The position numbers and the translations under genes are program-made. Below are positions 33,074 to 41,316 of a stretch of 64,000 nucleotides of DNA, piece after piece (position 1 is the first letter of the stretch; each line of letters begins with the position of its first letter). This stretch comes from Candidatus Pristimantibacillus lignocellulolyticus. Lineage in GTDB: Bacteria; Bacillota; Bacilli; Paenibacillales; Paenibacillaceae. The DNA is taken from positions 2,841,001 to 2,905,000 of the forward strand of contig CP097899.1 in the NCBI GenBank assembly GCA_023639215.1. The letters are read 5' to 3'. Under the pieces are notes generated by a model that worked only from the letters and a program-made list of their open reading frames with translations, was not told the origin of the DNA and searched no databases.

Positions 33074-33826
33074 TTGCTTAAACAACTTCAACCTGAAATG
33101 CTGGAAATATTACAAGATAAAATACAAATGATTGAAGCAAACAAAGGAGCAATTTATTTAGTTGGTCCGATTAAGTTGCCTGTTAATTTGGAAGGTGAAA
33201 CTTATGTATTTCAATGGTATTGCTGGTTAAGTAAATGCCAAGCAACAGATAATTACGAGGAAGTTATTAAGCAATTATCTTCTGCAAATTTGGCAGAATA
33301 TCAACAATCAAGCGTATTGGTCTATGGCGACTTTGCTAACGCCGAAGATGCACTTATCCGAATGCATTCAATTTGCCATACTGGCGATATATTTGGTAGT
33401 AAGCGATGTGATTGCGGTTATCAGTTAAAACAATCGATGAAAAATATCGTCGATAATGGGACAGGTGCACTGTTCTATTTGGCTAATCACGAAGGACGAG
33501 GCATTGGTTTATTTAGTAAAGCTATGGCATATGTGTTGCAAGAGAATGGTTACGACACGGTAGATGCTAATGAGAGTCTTGGGTTTGTTGATGATTCTCG
33601 AAATTACGATGATGCGATAAAAGTGCTTAAAACGTTAAGAACGAAACCAGTTACACTAATGACTAATAATCCGAAGAAAATCGCTGCGATGAAAAATGCT
33701 GGACTCACGCTATCTGGAAGAGAAGCAATATGGGGAGATAACTCTGAGTTTAACGCGAATTATTTACAAACCAAAATTAAGCGTTCTGGACATTTGAAAG
33801 ATGATGGAGTGTGTTCTAATGAGTAA
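33074..33826 (+). CDS. ribA: GTP cyclohydrolase II (RibA-type)
   Basis: 250 residues from a TTG start with AGAAGGA 10 nt upstream. GTP cyclohydrolase II converts GTP to 2,5-diamino-6-ribosylamino-4-pyrimidinone phosphate, the first riboflavin precursor. The zinc-binding block 'SICHTGDIFGSKRCDCGYQL' is intact, as are 'NHEGRGIGLF' (usually QEGRGIGL), 'DTVDANESLGFVDDSRNY' and 'TLMTNNPKKIAAMKNAG'. The usual fused DHBP synthase (RibB) domain of Bacillales is absent; instead there are about 60 unassigned N-terminal residues. It overlaps ribD by 8 bp. An HxlR-like operator, not an FMN riboswitch, lies upstream, so control is not by flavin level in the usual way. Confidence 0.9.
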   Translation: MLKQLQPEMLEILQDKIQMIEANKGAIYLVGPIKLPVNLEGETYVFQWYCWLSKCQATDNYEEVIKQLSSANLAEYQQSSVLVYGDFANAEDALIRMHSICHTGDIFGSKRCDCGYQLKQSMKNIVDNGTGALFYLANHEGRGIGLFSKAMAYVLQENGYDTVDANESLGFVDDSRNYDDAIKVLKTLRTKPVTLMTNNPKKIAAMKNAGLTLSGREAIWGDNSEFNANYLQTKIKRSGHLKDDGVCSNE

Positions 33827-34910
33827 CGATCAATTTTATATGCGATTAGCATTAGACAATGCACGTGCCATGAAAGGTCAGACTGAGCCGAATCCGTTAG
33901 TAGGCTCGGTTATCGTTAACAATAATAGAATCGTCGGTATCGGTACTCATCTAAAGGCTGGAGAACCACATGCTGAAATTCATGCTATACGCATGGCTGG
34001 GGAACAGGCGAGAAATGGTACGATTTATGTCACGCTAGAACCATGCTCTCATTACGGACGAACCGGACCATGTGCGCTAGCTATCGTTGAGGCAGGAATC
34101 AAAAAAGTTATTATCGCCACTCTTGATCCGAATCCCGTAGTTGCTGGGAATGGCGTTAAAATATTACAAGATGCTGGTATTGAAGTTGTTGTAGGTGTTA
34201 TGGGAGAGGAATCTCGGCAGATGAATGAAGTATTCAATAAATTCATTGTGGAGAAGAAGCCTTACATAACGATGAAGGCTGGAAGTACACTAGATGGGAA
34301 AATTGCTACTCATACGTTGGACAGCAAGTGGATTACTTCTGATGAAGCAAGACATGATGCTCATGTACTGCGTAATGAACATATGGCTATATTAGTCGGG
34401 GTCAATACAGTTATAGAAGATAATCCCGAGTTGACAACAAGAATTGTTAATGGGAGAAATCCGATTCGAATCGTACTAGACTCGACACTTCGAATTCCAT
34501 TGGATGCAAAACTTTTAACGGATCAACAAGCACCAACTTGGATTTTTACAGCACAAAACTACGATCAACAGAAAAAATCCAAACTAGAAGAGTTAGGTAT
34601 TACTGTATTTCCAACAACAGGAACTAAGCATGTCGATCTGCAGGATGTTGTACGTATACTTGGCGAAAAGCTTGTCTCATCTGTTCTAATTGAAGGTGGT
34701 GGGACGATTCATGCTGCTTTTCTTGAGAATAAACTCATAGACAAAGTCATTATATATATCGCTCCCAAATTAGTCGGCGGTAGCGAGGCCCCAACCTTCC
34801 TTGAGGGCACAGGAGTCACGCTAATGAAGGATGCTGTAGATTTAGCAGATCTAACAATTACTCCAGTAGGAAAAGATTTTAAGTTTACGGGATACCCTCA
34901 ATATAGTTAA
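33819..34910 (+). CDS. ribD: bifunctional pyrimidine deaminase/reductase RibD
   Basis: 363-residue RibD: an N-terminal deaminase domain (about 1-145) with the zinc site 'EPHAEIHAIRMAG' and 'TLEPCSHYGRTGPCALAIVE', then a C-terminal NADPH-dependent reductase ('KPYITMKAGSTLDGKIATHT', 'SKWITSDEARHDAHVLRNEH', 'LIEGGGTIHAAFLENKLIDK'). It carries out the second and third steps after GTP cyclohydrolase II. ATG 33819 overlaps the end of ribA by 8 bp, indicating translational coupling; an ATG at 33801 is less well placed. The partner genes ribE/ribH and ribB are not in this window. Confidence 0.93.
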   Translation: MSNDQFYMRLALDNARAMKGQTEPNPLVGSVIVNNNRIVGIGTHLKAGEPHAEIHAIRMAGEQARNGTIYVTLEPCSHYGRTGPCALAIVEAGIKKVIIATLDPNPVVAGNGVKILQDAGIEVVVGVMGEESRQMNEVFNKFIVEKKPYITMKAGSTLDGKIATHTLDSKWITSDEARHDAHVLRNEHMAILVGVNTVIEDNPELTTRIVNGRNPIRIVLDSTLRIPLDAKLLTDQQAPTWIFTAQNYDQQKKSKLEELGITVFPTTGTKHVDLQDVVRILGEKLVSSVLIEGGGTIHAAFLENKLIDKVIIYIAPKLVGGSEAPTFLEGTGVTLMKDAVDLADLTITPVGKDFKFTGYPQYS

Positions 34911-34992
34911 TTAGTTAAGGTACGTAAGTATTTTTAGCAATCATAATAATGTTCATCAACAAGGACAGTTTCGGTAAAAGGAGAGACACAAC

Positions 34993-35985
34993 ATGAAAAT
35001 TGGAATATTAGATCAAGGTCCTGTTACAAAAGGACATACTCCGCAGCAGGCACTTCAATTTATTGAGGAGTTAGCGATATTAGCAGATTCACTTGGTTAT
35101 TCTCGCATGTGGATGGCGGAACATCATAATACACAATGGTATGTTAGTACAGCTCCGGAAATACTTGCAGCACATCTAGCTGCGAAGACAAAGCAAATTC
35201 GTATTGGTACGGGTGGCATTATGATGATGCACTATTCGCCATTTAAGATGGCGGAAGTGTTCAAAACGCTCGCAGGTCTTAATCCAGGACGAATTGATTT
35301 TGGTGTTGGGCGTGCTCCAGGAGGAGACCCCGTAGCAACCCGTGCATTGGCAGAAGGTCGTTCGCAAATGGGAATGGATATGTATGAGAAGTTATCAACA
35401 ACGCTTCGCTTAATGAGCGACCGCAAGCCGAATTCGACTATATATGATTCAGTTATTGCTTCTCCGACGAATATTAATCTTCCACACGCATTTTTACTTG
35501 GCTCAACAGGCAATAGTGCAATTCAAGCAGGGAAGATGGGCGTTGGTTATGCGTTTGCTCATTTCTTCTCAGGTGAGATGCACAAAGAAGTATTTGAAGC
35601 GTATCGATCATATTTTGAACCATCTTACTTTATGGAAAAGCCGCTTATTAATGTTACCTATTCTGCAACGGTTGCACCGACGATTGATGAGGCAGAATTT
35701 TATGCCAAACCACTCGATATATGGCGCCTGAATTTCTTAAAGGGGCAGATTGGGCAAATATTATCTCCAGAAGAAGCAGCAGAGGTGAAGTTCACTGAGA
35801 TGGATAAAATGACAGTGAAACAAAATCGTAATATTCACTTGGTTGGGACAGCTGTCCAAGTAGCCGACCGCCTTCGTGCAGATCAAGAATACTTCGGCTT
35901 TGAAGAAGTAATGTTCAATTTGAATCAACATGGGCAAGCATCCCGTTTGCAATGTGTACAATTGTTAGCTAAAGAATTACTGTAA
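34993..35985 (+). CDS. LLM class flavin-dependent oxidoreductase
   Basis: 330-residue luciferase-like monooxygenase, a TIM-barrel FMN/F420-type enzyme using reduced flavin. The MsnO8/YhbW-like subgroup is recognised from 'MKIGILDQGPVTKGHTPQQAL', 'RMWMAEHHNTQWYVSTAPE', 'TKQIRIGTGGIMMMHYSPFK' and 'GRIDFGVGRAPGGDP'. The substrate is not known for this subgroup. AAAGGAGAG precedes the ATG. The gene begins 82 bp after ribD with no terminator visible between, so it may be read through from the ribA promoter, which would link flavin-precursor synthesis to a flavin-using enzyme. A strong terminator follows. Confidence 0.88.
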   Translation: MKIGILDQGPVTKGHTPQQALQFIEELAILADSLGYSRMWMAEHHNTQWYVSTAPEILAAHLAAKTKQIRIGTGGIMMMHYSPFKMAEVFKTLAGLNPGRIDFGVGRAPGGDPVATRALAEGRSQMGMDMYEKLSTTLRLMSDRKPNSTIYDSVIASPTNINLPHAFLLGSTGNSAIQAGKMGVGYAFAHFFSGEMHKEVFEAYRSYFEPSYFMEKPLINVTYSATVAPTIDEAEFYAKPLDIWRLNFLKGQIGQILSPEEAAEVKFTEMDKMTVKQNRNIHLVGTAVQVADRLRADQEYFGFEEVMFNLNQHGQASRLQCVQLLAKELL

Positions 35986-36009
35986 TGAAAGATGATGTGA
36001 CCCACAGAG

Positions 36010-36054
36010 AAAAAGCCTATAGAATAGTGTTTGCTATTCTATAGGCTATTTTTT
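36010..36054. terminator. terminator after LLM oxidoreductase gene
   Basis: AAAAAGCCTATAGAATAG (36010-36027) pairs with CTATTCTATAGGCTATTTTT (36034-36053). A and T runs flank both sides, so it may also serve the convergent lspA-like gene. Confidence 0.9.
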
Positions 36055-36074
36055 ATTAATCTTCTGATAGAAGA

Positions 36075-36545
36075 TCATTCTGCTATTACTTGAGCACGTT
36101 TTTTGAACCATCTAATTAGCACATATATAATTAATAATAACATGCCTATTTCAATCGCATGGTCTGCTATATTAAGAACCCCTCCGCCACGGATAATAAA
36201 GTCAGTCACTTGACCATATAGTAGTCGATCTATACCGTTTCCGATCGCTCCTCCGACAAGAAAGCCCAAGCTACTATCGATTAGTGCTCCCTTCATATTA
36301 TCTGTCTTTCGAAAATATAGAACGCCTACTACGAATAATACCGCTATTATTCCGAACAGTCGTGCATTACCTGAAAATAAACCTCCAGCCATACCACTAT
36401 TTTCGATATGTGTGAGTGAAATTCCCCATAAAGTAAAGGCTTGGTCAATATCTACATAGGCGCGAATGATATATTTAGTATACTGATCGATGAAAATTAC
36501 AACAATTGCAACAATATAAAATAAGATAATGATCCCTACTTTCGT
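36075..36545 (-). CDS. lipoprotein signal peptidase (LspA)-like, start codon not resolved
   Basis: The reading frame holds a complete LspA core. From about 36545 it reads 'KVGIIILFYIVAIVVIFIDQ', then 'YTKYIIRAYVDIDQ', 'HIENSGMAGGLFSGNARLF', 'GGAIGNGIDRLLYGQVTDFI' and 'VLNIADHAIE'. Both catalytic Asp residues of signal peptidase II (in GIDR and NIADH) are present, with four TM helices. An ATG at 36392 would remove TM1 and the DQ motif. Upstream of 36392 the frame stays open to a TAA at 36690-36692 but contains no ATG, GTG or TTG; an ACG stands where a start would fit (36545-36543). It may be a pseudogene with a mutated start, be frameshifted near 36540, or use a rare start codon. Probably a second, diverged LspA. 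Confidence 0.6.
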   Translation of the reverse strand, partial: TKVGIIILFYIVAIVVIFIDQYTKYIIRAYVDIDQAFTLWGISLTHIENSGMAGGLFSGNARLFGIIAVLFVVGVLYFRKTDNMKGALIDSSLGFLVGGAIGNGIDRLLYGQVTDFIIRGGGVLNIADHAIEIGMLLLIIYVLIRWFKKRAQVIAE

Positions 36546-36747
36546 ATAGAGGATATGAGGATGGTATGACAGTATAATAGTTTGTCTAATGATATACGAT
36601 GGTGGAAGGTTTCTTGTTCCATCATTATGATAGAACCGTTCTGTTTCTTTTTGTTCACTAATAGGAATAGCATATATTAATGTAATCTGTTAAATTACTA
36701 TTATATGGAAATTGTAGGTGAGTTAACTTTGTTAAGAGGAGGATACA

Positions 36748-39564
36748 ATGTTCAGATGGATAGTAAGTTTAATCATAATCATTATTGTACTTATAGGATG
36801 TGACAACGTGTCGAAAACTAATGAAATCCCTCCAGTTATACAGAATCATAAATTCAATATGACATCTATAGATGCTACCACCGCAGGAATATTAGAAATT
36901 TCTCCATCCACATTTACACTAGACACTTCATACTCCAAGCCTCATCAATTTGTCATTTATTATGGAGAATTACAATACAGCGGTATTACAGATTATTCGA
37001 TATATGATTTCATGATTGTATCCGACACAAACGTGGAAAGTGTCACAAAAGTAAAAGAGCAAGGTACAAAGGTTTTTCAATACATACCTTTTGGATCAAA
37101 ATTTGAAGATTCAGATCAATACATACAAGCAGTACAAGAAACAATAAAGTCGCTTAATGATCAAGACATTGCAGATGGCATTTTCCTTGATGAATGTGAT
37201 ATCGCTTATTGGGATGTTGCGTACCAAGAAGATACTGCCAAGCAACTGATTTTTCACTCTAGACTTAAAGAGATCACACAATACATTAACTCATTAGGGA
37301 TGGAAAGTGTTGTGAATGGTACAAGATCATTTGCTGAACTAGGTGATTATTACTTATGGGAAAGTTACGTAAGTTATTGGAATTCTAATCAACTGGTATG
37401 GGATGGTTCGACCTCACTAGATCGAACATTATCTCCTAACGGAGAAGTAACTTATGGTAGAAGATTTGCCGATTGGAGCTTTGAAGGGACGACTTATGAA
37501 GAGAACGGAAAAGTAGTTGGTGGACAGAAAGGTGCAATGGAAATCGTACTAGATATGGATAGCATCTTACATGCTGAAGATATTAAAGAACAATATGATT
37601 GGATATATCCACAATGGAAAGGAGATGGAGGCAGTAAGGATACAGTCTCTGTAAAAGCTTGGATTGGTGATAACTTACCGTTTGATACGAATACATGGAC
37701 AGAAGTTCCTGAACTGTGGACAGGTGAAGCTGATAGCTGGATTGGAATAGACAAGCGATCTAAATATTTGAAATTACGATTTGAATTTAACGGTGCAAAT
37801 GAGTTGAGCATGGATCAAATGATATTGAAGTTCAATTATAATTTCCCATATTGGGATATGGATAGTCCGAACGGTGAAGCAGACACGAATACCTACATGT
37901 GGAACTTTAATAATAGTCAGCTTGATTATTTAGAGCAAAAAAACGTAGACACTAATTCATCTATTAGAACATTGACCCAAAGTTATGGAGAGTTAGTTGA
38001 TCAAGAACGCATCAAATATACGTTTTTAAGCAATGCTATTAATGATTTGTACGGCTGGAGTTATGCTCATCCGTTAATGCAATCTGTACAATACTTCGAC
38101 ATTCAGAGTGAACCTCTAGGTATGTTATTGCGTCAAGAGAAAAGCGGGAATATTTCGACAGGTTACTTTACAGGCAGTACTGCAACGATCGATTCATCAT
38201 CTCACACCGCGAAATTGGAGATAGCCAAACCTGAATATTACTACAACAATGCGATTACAATAGATGGGGATATGACTGATTGGAGTAACAGCGATTATAT
38301 TTATACAAATTCCAGATCTGGATATACTGCAAGCTCGTACTATTGGGGTGCGACGGAATCAACTTTTACAGAAGGAACTTTTGACAATATTCAAGTAACG
38401 ACAAGAAATGGGCAAACGTCACTTGAACTGATCAAAGATGGAACGGGAAGTTGGATTAGTGGAGTAGTAGGAGAAGACTCATTCCACAGTAGAAAAAATA
38501 TGACTGAGCTAAGTTGGCTAGGTAGCGAAAGTGGTACAGTTAACTATTACATTCAATATCAATATGAAGATGACACGTGGTCAGATTGGTTATTACAATT
38601 ACCTGGTACTACTCAACCATCTGAAGACTTCTATAGCTTTAGAGTAAAAGTAGAGTTGAATGGCCAAAAATATAATGAGCCTATTGTTTCCACAAGCGAA
38701 GAAACACTAAAGTCAGATGCTGTTTCGTTTTCCTCTTCATCACATATGTGGAAAACCTATTTAGCTGAAGATGCGCATGTAACGAACTTATCTATGACGG
38801 ATGATCGTCATTATCTATACATCAAATTAAAAGTTGCAGGTCATATTAACTTTAATACTGATGATAATGGAATCCCATATTATTATTACAATATATATAT
38901 TGATTCGAACGGAGACTTATCGCAAGGCTTCAAAGGTTCGTGGTGGAATTCTGCTGCTGTAGCTGCAACCTATAGAGTATCTAATGATGCGATGTATCAG
39001 TGGAATAGTAAGTTTACAGATCAAAATAGCAATGAAGGTTGGGAATGGTTAGGTACTAAAGGTGTAGATTATATGATCAATTCATCTGGTGATGAAATAG
39101 AATATCGTATTGCTAAAAACTCCATAGGAAATCTAACAACAGAAAACGTTAATTTTTATGTAACAGTAGATGATGTCGCAACGATGCAAGGGCAATTTAT
39201 TCAACCTGATTATTTGAACGGCACTGAATTTACTGGACAGCTGACGTATGATCAAAAGATATTTCAACCTTATGTCCCGCATGGATATATTCGATCAGAA
39301 GTTATCGAAGCAGTCAAAGGAAATAACGCGACATTAACTTGGAATGAATCGATTCTCGAGCAGACAGATGTTAAAGCATGGATTAGAACAAGATCAATTG
39401 GTAGTGATTCATGGAATACTTGGAGAGGGATTGACAATGGTGAAGCAATTGAAGGGGAGTTTGATCGAATTCAATATAGCTTGGGCCTATATACGGAACT
39501 GGGAGAAAATAGTCCCGAAGTATACGATATCCTATTGAGTTATGAAGAAACAACCATAGACTAA
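36748..39564 (+). CDS. large secreted lipoprotein with putative TIM-barrel glycosidase and sugar-binding domains
   Basis: 938 residues with a signal peptide and lipobox (LIGC, Cys18). Residues about 60-220 look like a spherulin-4/GH135 or GH114-type TIM barrel: 'QFVIYYGELQYSGITDYSIY', 'VTKVKEQGTKVFQYIPFGS' and 'DGIFLDECDIAYWD' (143-155), with an Asp-Glu pair like the catalytic acids of those galactosaminidases. From about 505 on there are beta-rich modules, one opening 'ITIDGDMTDWSNSDY', like family-9 sugar-binding domains, and several 'YW.S' motifs. The family call is tentative. A hydrolase for amino-sugar polysaccharides anchored on the membrane would be the simplest reading. RBS AGAGGAGG; monocistronic with terminator. 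Confidence 0.65.
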   Translation: MFRWIVSLIIIIIVLIGCDNVSKTNEIPPVIQNHKFNMTSIDATTAGILEISPSTFTLDTSYSKPHQFVIYYGELQYSGITDYSIYDFMIVSDTNVESVTKVKEQGTKVFQYIPFGSKFEDSDQYIQAVQETIKSLNDQDIADGIFLDECDIAYWDVAYQEDTAKQLIFHSRLKEITQYINSLGMESVVNGTRSFAELGDYYLWESYVSYWNSNQLVWDGSTSLDRTLSPNGEVTYGRRFADWSFEGTTYEENGKVVGGQKGAMEIVLDMDSILHAEDIKEQYDWIYPQWKGDGGSKDTVSVKAWIGDNLPFDTNTWTEVPELWTGEADSWIGIDKRSKYLKLRFEFNGANELSMDQMILKFNYNFPYWDMDSPNGEADTNTYMWNFNNSQLDYLEQKNVDTNSSIRTLTQSYGELVDQERIKYTFLSNAINDLYGWSYAHPLMQSVQYFDIQSEPLGMLLRQEKSGNISTGYFTGSTATIDSSSHTAKLEIAKPEYYYNNAITIDGDMTDWSNSDYIYTNSRSGYTASSYYWGATESTFTEGTFDNIQVTTRNGQTSLELIKDGTGSWISGVVGEDSFHSRKNMTELSWLGSESGTVNYYIQYQYEDDTWSDWLLQLPGTTQPSEDFYSFRVKVELNGQKYNEPIVSTSEETLKSDAVSFSSSSHMWKTYLAEDAHVTNLSMTDDRHYLYIKLKVAGHINFNTDDNGIPYYYYNIYIDSNGDLSQGFKGSWWNSAAVAATYRVSNDAMYQWNSKFTDQNSNEGWEWLGTKGVDYMINSSGDEIEYRIAKNSIGNLTTENVNFYVTVDDVATMQGQFIQPDYLNGTEFTGQLTYDQKIFQPYVPHGYIRSEVIEAVKGNNATLTWNESILEQTDVKAWIRTRSIGSDSWNTWRGIDNGEAIEGEFDRIQYSLGLYTELGENSPEVYDILLSYEETTID

Positions 39565-39591
39565 TGCACTCTTTAAATGCTAAGCGATAAT

Positions 39592-39642
39592 GGAAAATAT
39601 GCCCACTGTCCAATTCAGATCAGGGGCATATTTCCGTTTTTC
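39592..39642. terminator. terminator between convergent lipoprotein and SDR genes
   Basis: GGAAAATATGCCC (39592-39604) pairs with GGGGCATATTTCC (39623-39635), followed by a T-run. Confidence 0.8.
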
Positions 39643-39695
39643 TTGTTAATATGACGAGAATGTATGGAAGCTAACCATACATGTTCAGTTAATAA

Positions 39696-40439
39696 TTATT
39701 TCGCTACAACGCCGCCATCAACTGGAAGTTCGACACCAGTAATATGATTCGCTTCATCAGAAGCAAGGAATAGAACTGCTGCAGCAACTTCTTCAGCTTG
39801 TCCAAGCTCTGGTAGAGCGATTTGATTTAAGAAATATTCTTTGTATTGTTCCATATGTGGTGCACTCATTGGGGTTACGATATATCCTGGGTAGACGGAG
39901 TTAACACGAATATTCTTTTTACCGAAATCGACAGCAGCTGCTTTTGAGATTGAACGAACAGCACCTTTAGACGCTGTGTAAGCACCTGCACCAGCCATAC
40001 CTGTTAACGCAGAAATGGATGCAATGTTAACGATTGATCCACCTTTATTTTGCTCCATAAGAGGAACAGCTTGTTGCATACCATACATTACACTATTCAC
40101 ATTAATTGCATAAGTACGCGCCCATTCTTCTTCAGTTTGATCCTCGAATTTTGTTGCTAACGAGATACCAGCATTGTTAACTAGAATATCAAGTTTGCCA
40201 TATGTTTCAATTGTTACACTATATACATGAGTCCAATCTTCTTTGGACGCTACGTTATGTTTAATTGCAATGGCTTCGCCACCTGCTTCAACGATTTGAG
40301 CTGCAACAGCCTCAACAGCTTGTAAATTAATATCAGTCAAAACAACTTTAGCGCCTTCTTTTGCAAATAAAATGGCTTCAGATGCACCCATTCCACTACC
40401 TGCACCAGTGATTACCGCAACTTTTTGATCTAATCTCAT
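39696..40439 (-). CDS. short-chain dehydrogenase/reductase (SDR)
   Basis: 247-residue classical SDR with the NAD(P) motif 'AVITGAGSGMG', 'DILVNNAGIS', the catalytic Ser-Tyr-Lys ('IASISALTG' and 'YTASKGA') and 'VNSVYPGYIVTPM'. An Asp after beta-2 ('VVLTDIN') suggests a preference for NAD over NADP. The substrate is unknown. ATG 40439 follows GAGGTGA at good spacing; the GTG at 40448 lies inside that motif. It is divergent from a TetR gene with a perfect palindrome between them, so it is probably the target of that regulator. Confidence 0.92.
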   Translation of the reverse strand: MRLDQKVAVITGAGSGMGASEAILFAKEGAKVVLTDINLQAVEAVAAQIVEAGGEAIAIKHNVASKEDWTHVYSVTIETYGKLDILVNNAGISLATKFEDQTEEEWARTYAINVNSVMYGMQQAVPLMEQNKGGSIVNIASISALTGMAGAGAYTASKGAVRSISKAAAVDFGKKNIRVNSVYPGYIVTPMSAPHMEQYKEYFLNQIALPELGQAEEVAAAVLFLASDEANHITGVELPVDGGVVAK

Positions 40440-40463
40440 CTGATTCACCTCATAAATAAAATT

Positions 40464-40480
40464 TGATAGTTAAACTATCA
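40464..40480. promoter_or_regulatory. TetR operator between SDR and tetR genes
   Basis: TGATAGTTAAACTATCA is a perfect 17-bp palindrome in the divergent intergenic region. A half-site (GATAGTAACTA) recurs near 40524. Confidence 0.75.
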
Positions 40481-40553
40481 TGTTTTTTATTCTAGACCTT
40501 TTGTGATAACATTGCAAATAAAAGATAGTAACTAATTAAAGGAGGGGACAACT

Positions 40554-41189
40554 TTGACTGAAGGGCTTCGAGAAAAGAATAAAAATGCTCGTTATCAAAG
40601 TATCGTATCAACAGCAGAGCAATTATTTGTGGAACGTGGGTTTGATAGTGTCCAGATGCAAGACATAGCTGATGCTGAAAAAATAGGGATTGCTACACTA
40701 TTTCGTTATTTCACCAAAAAAGATAGTTTAATCGTTGCAGTAGCAATTCAAAATCTAGAAAGAAAAATACCAGTATTTCAACAGATTGCAAGTTCTCCTA
40801 AAACGGCATATGAACGATTGGAAGATGTACTAGATTATGTACTTGGAAATCAAACGCAATCTAACTTGAAGTCAACGAGGTTTCGAGAAGCATTTGAAAG
40901 TTATGCTTCCTTTTCAAAGGAACCACTTCCTAATATCCAAGATTACATTGAATCTCAGCGACAAGTATCTGTGATGCTAGATCCAATTATTGAGGATGGG
41001 CAACGAGATGGTTCCCTGCGCCAAGACATTCCGATTAGAGAATCTATTATGACGGTTATTAATGCATATGGAATATTTGGCAACAACATAGCGCTGAAGT
41101 CTGCAATTTCTTACCTTGATAATATTCAACCCAACATTCAGCAGAAATTATTAAAAGAGATGCTGCTATCTTATGTTCGAGCAACGTAA
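40554..41189 (+). CDS. TetR-family transcriptional regulator
   Basis: 211 residues from TTG 40554, with GGAGGGG 7 nt upstream. The HTH reads 'YQSIVSTAEQLFVERGFDSV', 'MQDIADAEKIGIATLFRYF', then 'TKKDSLIVAVA'. The ligand domain is not assignable. It is divergent from the SDR gene, whose promoter carries a 17-bp palindrome, the usual arrangement for a repressor that controls itself and one enzyme gene. Confidence 0.9.
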   Translation: MTEGLREKNKNARYQSIVSTAEQLFVERGFDSVQMQDIADAEKIGIATLFRYFTKKDSLIVAVAIQNLERKIPVFQQIASSPKTAYERLEDVLDYVLGNQTQSNLKSTRFREAFESYASFSKEPLPNIQDYIESQRQVSVMLDPIIEDGQRDGSLRQDIPIRESIMTVINAYGIFGNNIALKSAISYLDNIQPNIQQKLLKEMLLSYVRAT

Positions 41190-41316
41190 TTTACTGTTCG
41201 TGGTGAAGCTTGAAGATTATTAATCTATTAAAGAATGTTTACATATTTCTCTCCTAATAGTAGTATTATTGGATATAACTAATTATTTCCAATAGGTATA
41301 GGAGGGTAATAGATTA

